Below are positions 17,056 to 19,155 of a DNA stretch of 19,155 nucleotides, one piece after another (position 1 is the first letter of the stretch; the number at the start of each line of letters is the position of its first letter). The notes beneath the pieces are model-generated. The model was not told where the DNA came from. It ran no database searches and was given only the letters and a program-made list of their open reading frames with translations. Source of the DNA: JACCXJ01 sp052387115 (GTDB lineage Bacteria; Pseudomonadota; Gammaproteobacteria; JACCXJ01); contig JBQTJM010000249.1 in assembly GCA_052387115.1 (NCBI GenBank), positions 1 to 19,155 on the forward strand. The letters are read 5' to 3'. The position numbers and the translations under genes were made by a program.

Positions 17056-17302
17056 AATTCTCCTCGCTAGTCAAGCTGAGCGCGATCTAAAACGACTGGC
17101 AGCGCAAGAGTTTCATCGGATCATTCTAGCGATCAAGGCGTTAGCCGAAACGCCGAGACCACCCGGATGCCGCAAGCTGGTGAGTTCCAGAAACGATTAT
17201 CGAATTCGCATCGGAGACTATCGGGTCATCTATGAAGTTGATGATAAGGATAATAAAGTGCGAATCATGCGTATACGGCATCGTCGGGATATCTACCGAT
17301 AA
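17048..17302 (+). CDS. RelE/ParE superfamily toxin
   Basis: An 84-residue basic protein of the RelE/ParE fold. It begins YEILLASQAERDLKRL, and its second half carries the family core CRKLVSSRNDYRIRIGDYRV followed by IYEVDD and the tail RIRHRRDIYR. RelE-type members cleave mRNA on the ribosome; ParE-type members poison gyrase. The conserved R/Y/H set fits a RelE-type ribonuclease better, but this cannot be settled by eye. It overlaps the antitoxin by 8 nt and shares its lower GC. The gene looks complete. The decayed tamB tail begins 28 bp after the stop. Confidence 0.9.
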   Translation: MYEILLASQAERDLKRLAAQEFHRIILAIKALAETPRPPGCRKLVSSRNDYRIRIGDYRVIYEVDDKDNKVRIMRIRHRRDIYR

Positions 17303-17330
17303 GAAGAAACCGCAGTGCCGCGCTGTGAAG

Positions 17331-17708
17331 CCTGGTCGTGGGCTCGATCAACTTCCGGCGCGGTTTCTTGACCCTGCTCGATCGCCGCTTCTCGATCGAC
17401 CGGGGCACGATCGCGCCGACACGACGGCGAGTGCCGGCAAGTATATTCCGACAACGTCTTCCTCGAGGTCCAGCAGGGCGTGACCTCGGGCAGCGCCAAG
17501 GCCAAGCTCGAGATCGAGCTGACACCGAGCCTCTCCGCCGAGACCCAGATCGGCCAGCAGGGTACCGGCTCCCGCCGGGACAGGAGGGCCGGGAGGCTGT
17601 TGGCCGCGGGGGCGTCGCTCCTCGACAGCACCGCGATCCTGGGCGAGATCGTCGAAGGTCCTGGCGAGCTCCTCGCCCGCTACTGGCCAAGGCCATCCGG
17701 CTCTGGCG
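17331..17708 (+). pseudogene. Decayed duplicate of the tamB 3' end and downstream flank
   Basis: Bases 17331-17411 match tamB 15933-16014 (LVVGSINFRRGFLTLLDRRF in one frame). Bases from 17412 match 16334-16494, and the last part matches 16525-16645 beyond the tamB stop. About 320 bp of tamB is missing at the first junction, and about 30 bp holding the tamB terminus and stop is missing at the second. A 1-nt deletion (TATATTCC against TACATTTCC) adds a frameshift. Identity is about 90% or more by eye. It cannot encode a functional TamB. Together with the intact tamB end it brackets the Phd/RelE-type pair. Confidence 0.88.
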
Positions 17709-17740
17709 TGCATTTCGGCCGTCCTGTCCCCGAAATGCAC
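17708..17740. repeat. Perfect 11-bp inverted repeat at the end of the tamB duplicate
   Basis: GTGCATTTCGG (17708-17718), an 11-nt loop, then CCGAAATGCAC (17730-17740). It starts exactly where homology to the tamB flank ends, and lies 50 bp beyond the stop of the leftward helicase gene. It could be a two-way terminator hairpin (no T-run) or a REP-like mobile palindrome. The outer half resembles GTCCCCGAAATGCA-type repeats I associate with REP elements, but I cannot verify that here. Confidence 0.6.
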
Positions 17741-17790
17741 CCGCATGACGCGATAACTATCACGCCGCGATTCCTCCTGCTTCACGCTTA

Positions 17791-19155
17791 TCACCAAGCG
17801 CGGGTAAGCCGCTCCTCAATGTCCTTGCGGGACAGGACGCGGGCGCAGAGCTCCCAGCGATTATCCGAGGGCTGGACCGTCGTGCTATAGCGGAGATTGA
17901 ACGCGTTCGCGCGGCGCTTGCGCTCGATGTACTCCGAAAGCTTATCATCCAGCGCTTCGATGTCCTCGATCCACTCGTCGTCGATGACATCGGGCAGCGC
18001 GCCGAAGAGATCGAACCGATCGCGCATGCGCTCGGATAATTTGGCGTAGACATCTTCATCACGGGTGTCGTGGTAAACGAGATTGAGCATATCGACGGAC
18101 GGCCGCTGCTGGCCGAAACGCTTGATACGGCCGATACGCTGCTCCAAGCGCGAAGGGTTCCAGGGCAGGTCGATGTTGATCAGCGTGCCGAGTGTTTGCA
18201 GGTTCAAGCCTTCGCACGCGGCGTCGGTGGCGATCACCAGCCGCACGGTGCGTTCACGCACGGCCTTCTTGATCTCCTCGCGCGCCACCGATCCGAAGAA
18301 GCCGCCGTGGTAAAACCCGCTGCGATCCGCGCCCGCGTAGAGCGCGATGCGCTCGCCCGGTAACCGGTGGGCAAGCTCCTGCGCGACCCAGTTGGCGGTG
18401 TCGAAGTATTGGCTAAACACGATGCAGCCCCACCGTAGCCAATCCTCGTTGTTCAAATAGTGGAGCGCCGCGTTAAACTTGGGATCGGTGACACCGGCGC
18501 TCGATAGCGCGTCTACGATGTCTTCAAGATGCGCCCGCTCATCGGCGGTGAAGGCGCCGAGCTTCGACAGCTCGCTCGAATCCTCATCGTCTTCGAGTAG
18601 CCCTTTCTCCAAGAGACGCTGCGCCGTGCTCAGGCCCGACGCAAAGCTTGAGCAGATCCGCTGCAGCATGAGGCTTTTCATAAACCCGGCGCCCTTGTTG
18701 CGTTGGCGCACGAGCGCGGTCAACTCGATGGCCGCCTGGTAGGCATTGTCGAAGCTCTGATTGGTGAAAAGTCCCAAGCCCTCAAAGAACGGCTTTTCGT
18801 GCTGCCGCGAGGGGTGGATATCGACGCCGATTTTTTCGAGCAAGCCCATGGCTTCAAGCGTGGAGCGCTTGCGCAGCACCGTGTGCCGGAGGATCGGGTT
18901 CCTGCGCTGAAAGAAGGTGAGGCCGTCCTTGCGTGCTGCTACTTTGTCGGCTAAGTCCTCGCGCGTGAACCGGTCCAAGTCGGAGACGGGCAGATCGGTG
19001 AAATGCACGGAGTCGCCAATGCCCAGAGCCATGCGGATCGCATCGAAGATCCGATCTTCCGCCTTGGGCGGCAGGGGATTGCGCAGCAGATCCCAGTAAT
19101 GGGCCTCACCGATCGGGTTTTCCTCGCCCGTCATGAGCTTCAACGCCTCCTCCGG
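17791..19155 (-). CDS. SNF2-family DNA helicase/translocase, C-terminal part (N-terminus outside the window)
   Basis: The frame is open to the right edge, so only the last 454 residues are seen. The first codon that could act as a start, TTG 19143, is internal: PEEA precedes it in frame. Helicase lobe 2 is clear: IVFSQYFDTANWVAQEL, then motif V (ATDAACEGLNLQ), IDLPWNPSRLEQ and motif VI (QRIGRIKRFGQ). Upstream, RNPILRHTVLRKR and LLEKIGVDIHP are the inter-lobe segment of large bacterial SNF2 proteins. The Walker motifs lie beyond the window. Such proteins, with this RFGQ-type motif VI, often sit in defence islands (DISARM DrmD-like or phospholipase-D-fused helicases), but the sequence seen cannot decide. 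It points toward the tam locus and ends 50 bp from the palindrome. Confidence 0.9.
   Translation of the reverse strand, partial: PEEALKLMTGEENPIGEAHYWDLLRNPLPPKAEDRIFDAIRMALGIGDSVHFTDLPVSDLDRFTREDLADKVAARKDGLTFFQRRNPILRHTVLRKRSTLEAMGLLEKIGVDIHPSRQHEKPFFEGLGLFTNQSFDNAYQAAIELTALVRQRNKGAGFMKSLMLQRICSSFASGLSTAQRLLEKGLLEDDEDSSELSKLGAFTADERAHLEDIVDALSSAGVTDPKFNAALHYLNNEDWLRWGCIVFSQYFDTANWVAQELAHRLPGERIALYAGADRSGFYHGGFFGSVAREEIKKAVRERTVRLVIATDAACEGLNLQTLGTLINIDLPWNPSRLEQRIGRIKRFGQQRPSVDMLNLVYHDTRDEDVYAKLSERMRDRFDLFGALPDVIDDEWIEDIEALDDKLSEYIERKRRANAFNLRYSTTVQPSDNRWELCARVLSRKDIEERLTRAW

Noticed and set aside
1..19155. CRISPR arrays, tRNA or rRNA genes, transposase genes
   Set aside because: None found: no regularly spaced repeats, no cloverleaf recognised, and no transposase or integrase motif in any frame inspected.

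Overview
The window is high-GC DNA from a Gram-negative bacterium, most likely a proteobacterium. The evidence is the TamA/TamB outer-membrane translocation pair, a YihY/BrkB inner-membrane protein, a sigma-54 activator and a periplasmic L,D-transpeptidase fragment. I cannot name the species. No rRNA, tRNA, CRISPR array or transposase gene is visible.

Layout. (1) Bases 1-5325, minus strand: a two-gene signalling operon. A 1357-residue membrane hybrid histidine kinase (MASE1-CHASE-GAF-PAS-HisKA-HATPase-REC) overlaps by 4 nt a REC-PAS-sigma54 AAA+ response regulator that runs off the left edge. (2) Bases 5416-8837: a broken copy of the tamA upstream/5' region, then yihY (minus), a scrap resembling an MMPL/RND exporter (minus), the C-terminal part of a YcbB-type L,D-transpeptidase (plus) and a CPA1 Na+/H+ antiporter (plus). 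(3) Bases 8838-16521: tamA and tamB, split by a vapBC toxin-antitoxin module on the opposite strand. (4) Bases 16522-17740: a Phd/RelE-type toxin-antitoxin pair of clearly lower GC, then a broken copy of the tamB 3' end and a perfect palindrome. (5) Bases 17791-19155, minus strand: the C-terminal part of a SNF2-family helicase that runs off the right edge.

The most striking structure is a pattern repeated three times along the tam locus. At the 5' end of tamA, at the tamA/tamB junction and at the 3' end of tamB, a block of unrelated cargo lies between two imperfect direct copies of the local tam sequence. One copy of each pair is intact; the other is truncated, internally deleted or frameshifted. 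The cargoes are yihY/antiporter, vapBC and phd/relE. Single-crossover (Campbell-type) integration of DNA carrying tam homology, followed by decay of one repeat, would give this shape, as would tandem duplication with later replacement. This interpretation is inferred; the repeats themselves are visible in the sequence.

TamA (outer-membrane barrel) and TamB (periplasm-spanning, inner-membrane anchored) are expected to work together. Here the ancestral tamA-tamB overlap survives at both repeat copies, but each copy has lost one partner: the first has only a 32-codon tamB stub, and the second has a frameshifted tamA tail in front of the full tamB. The vapBC module has a textbook promoter with a palindromic operator, so it is probably functional. 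It is transcribed against tamB's new upstream region.
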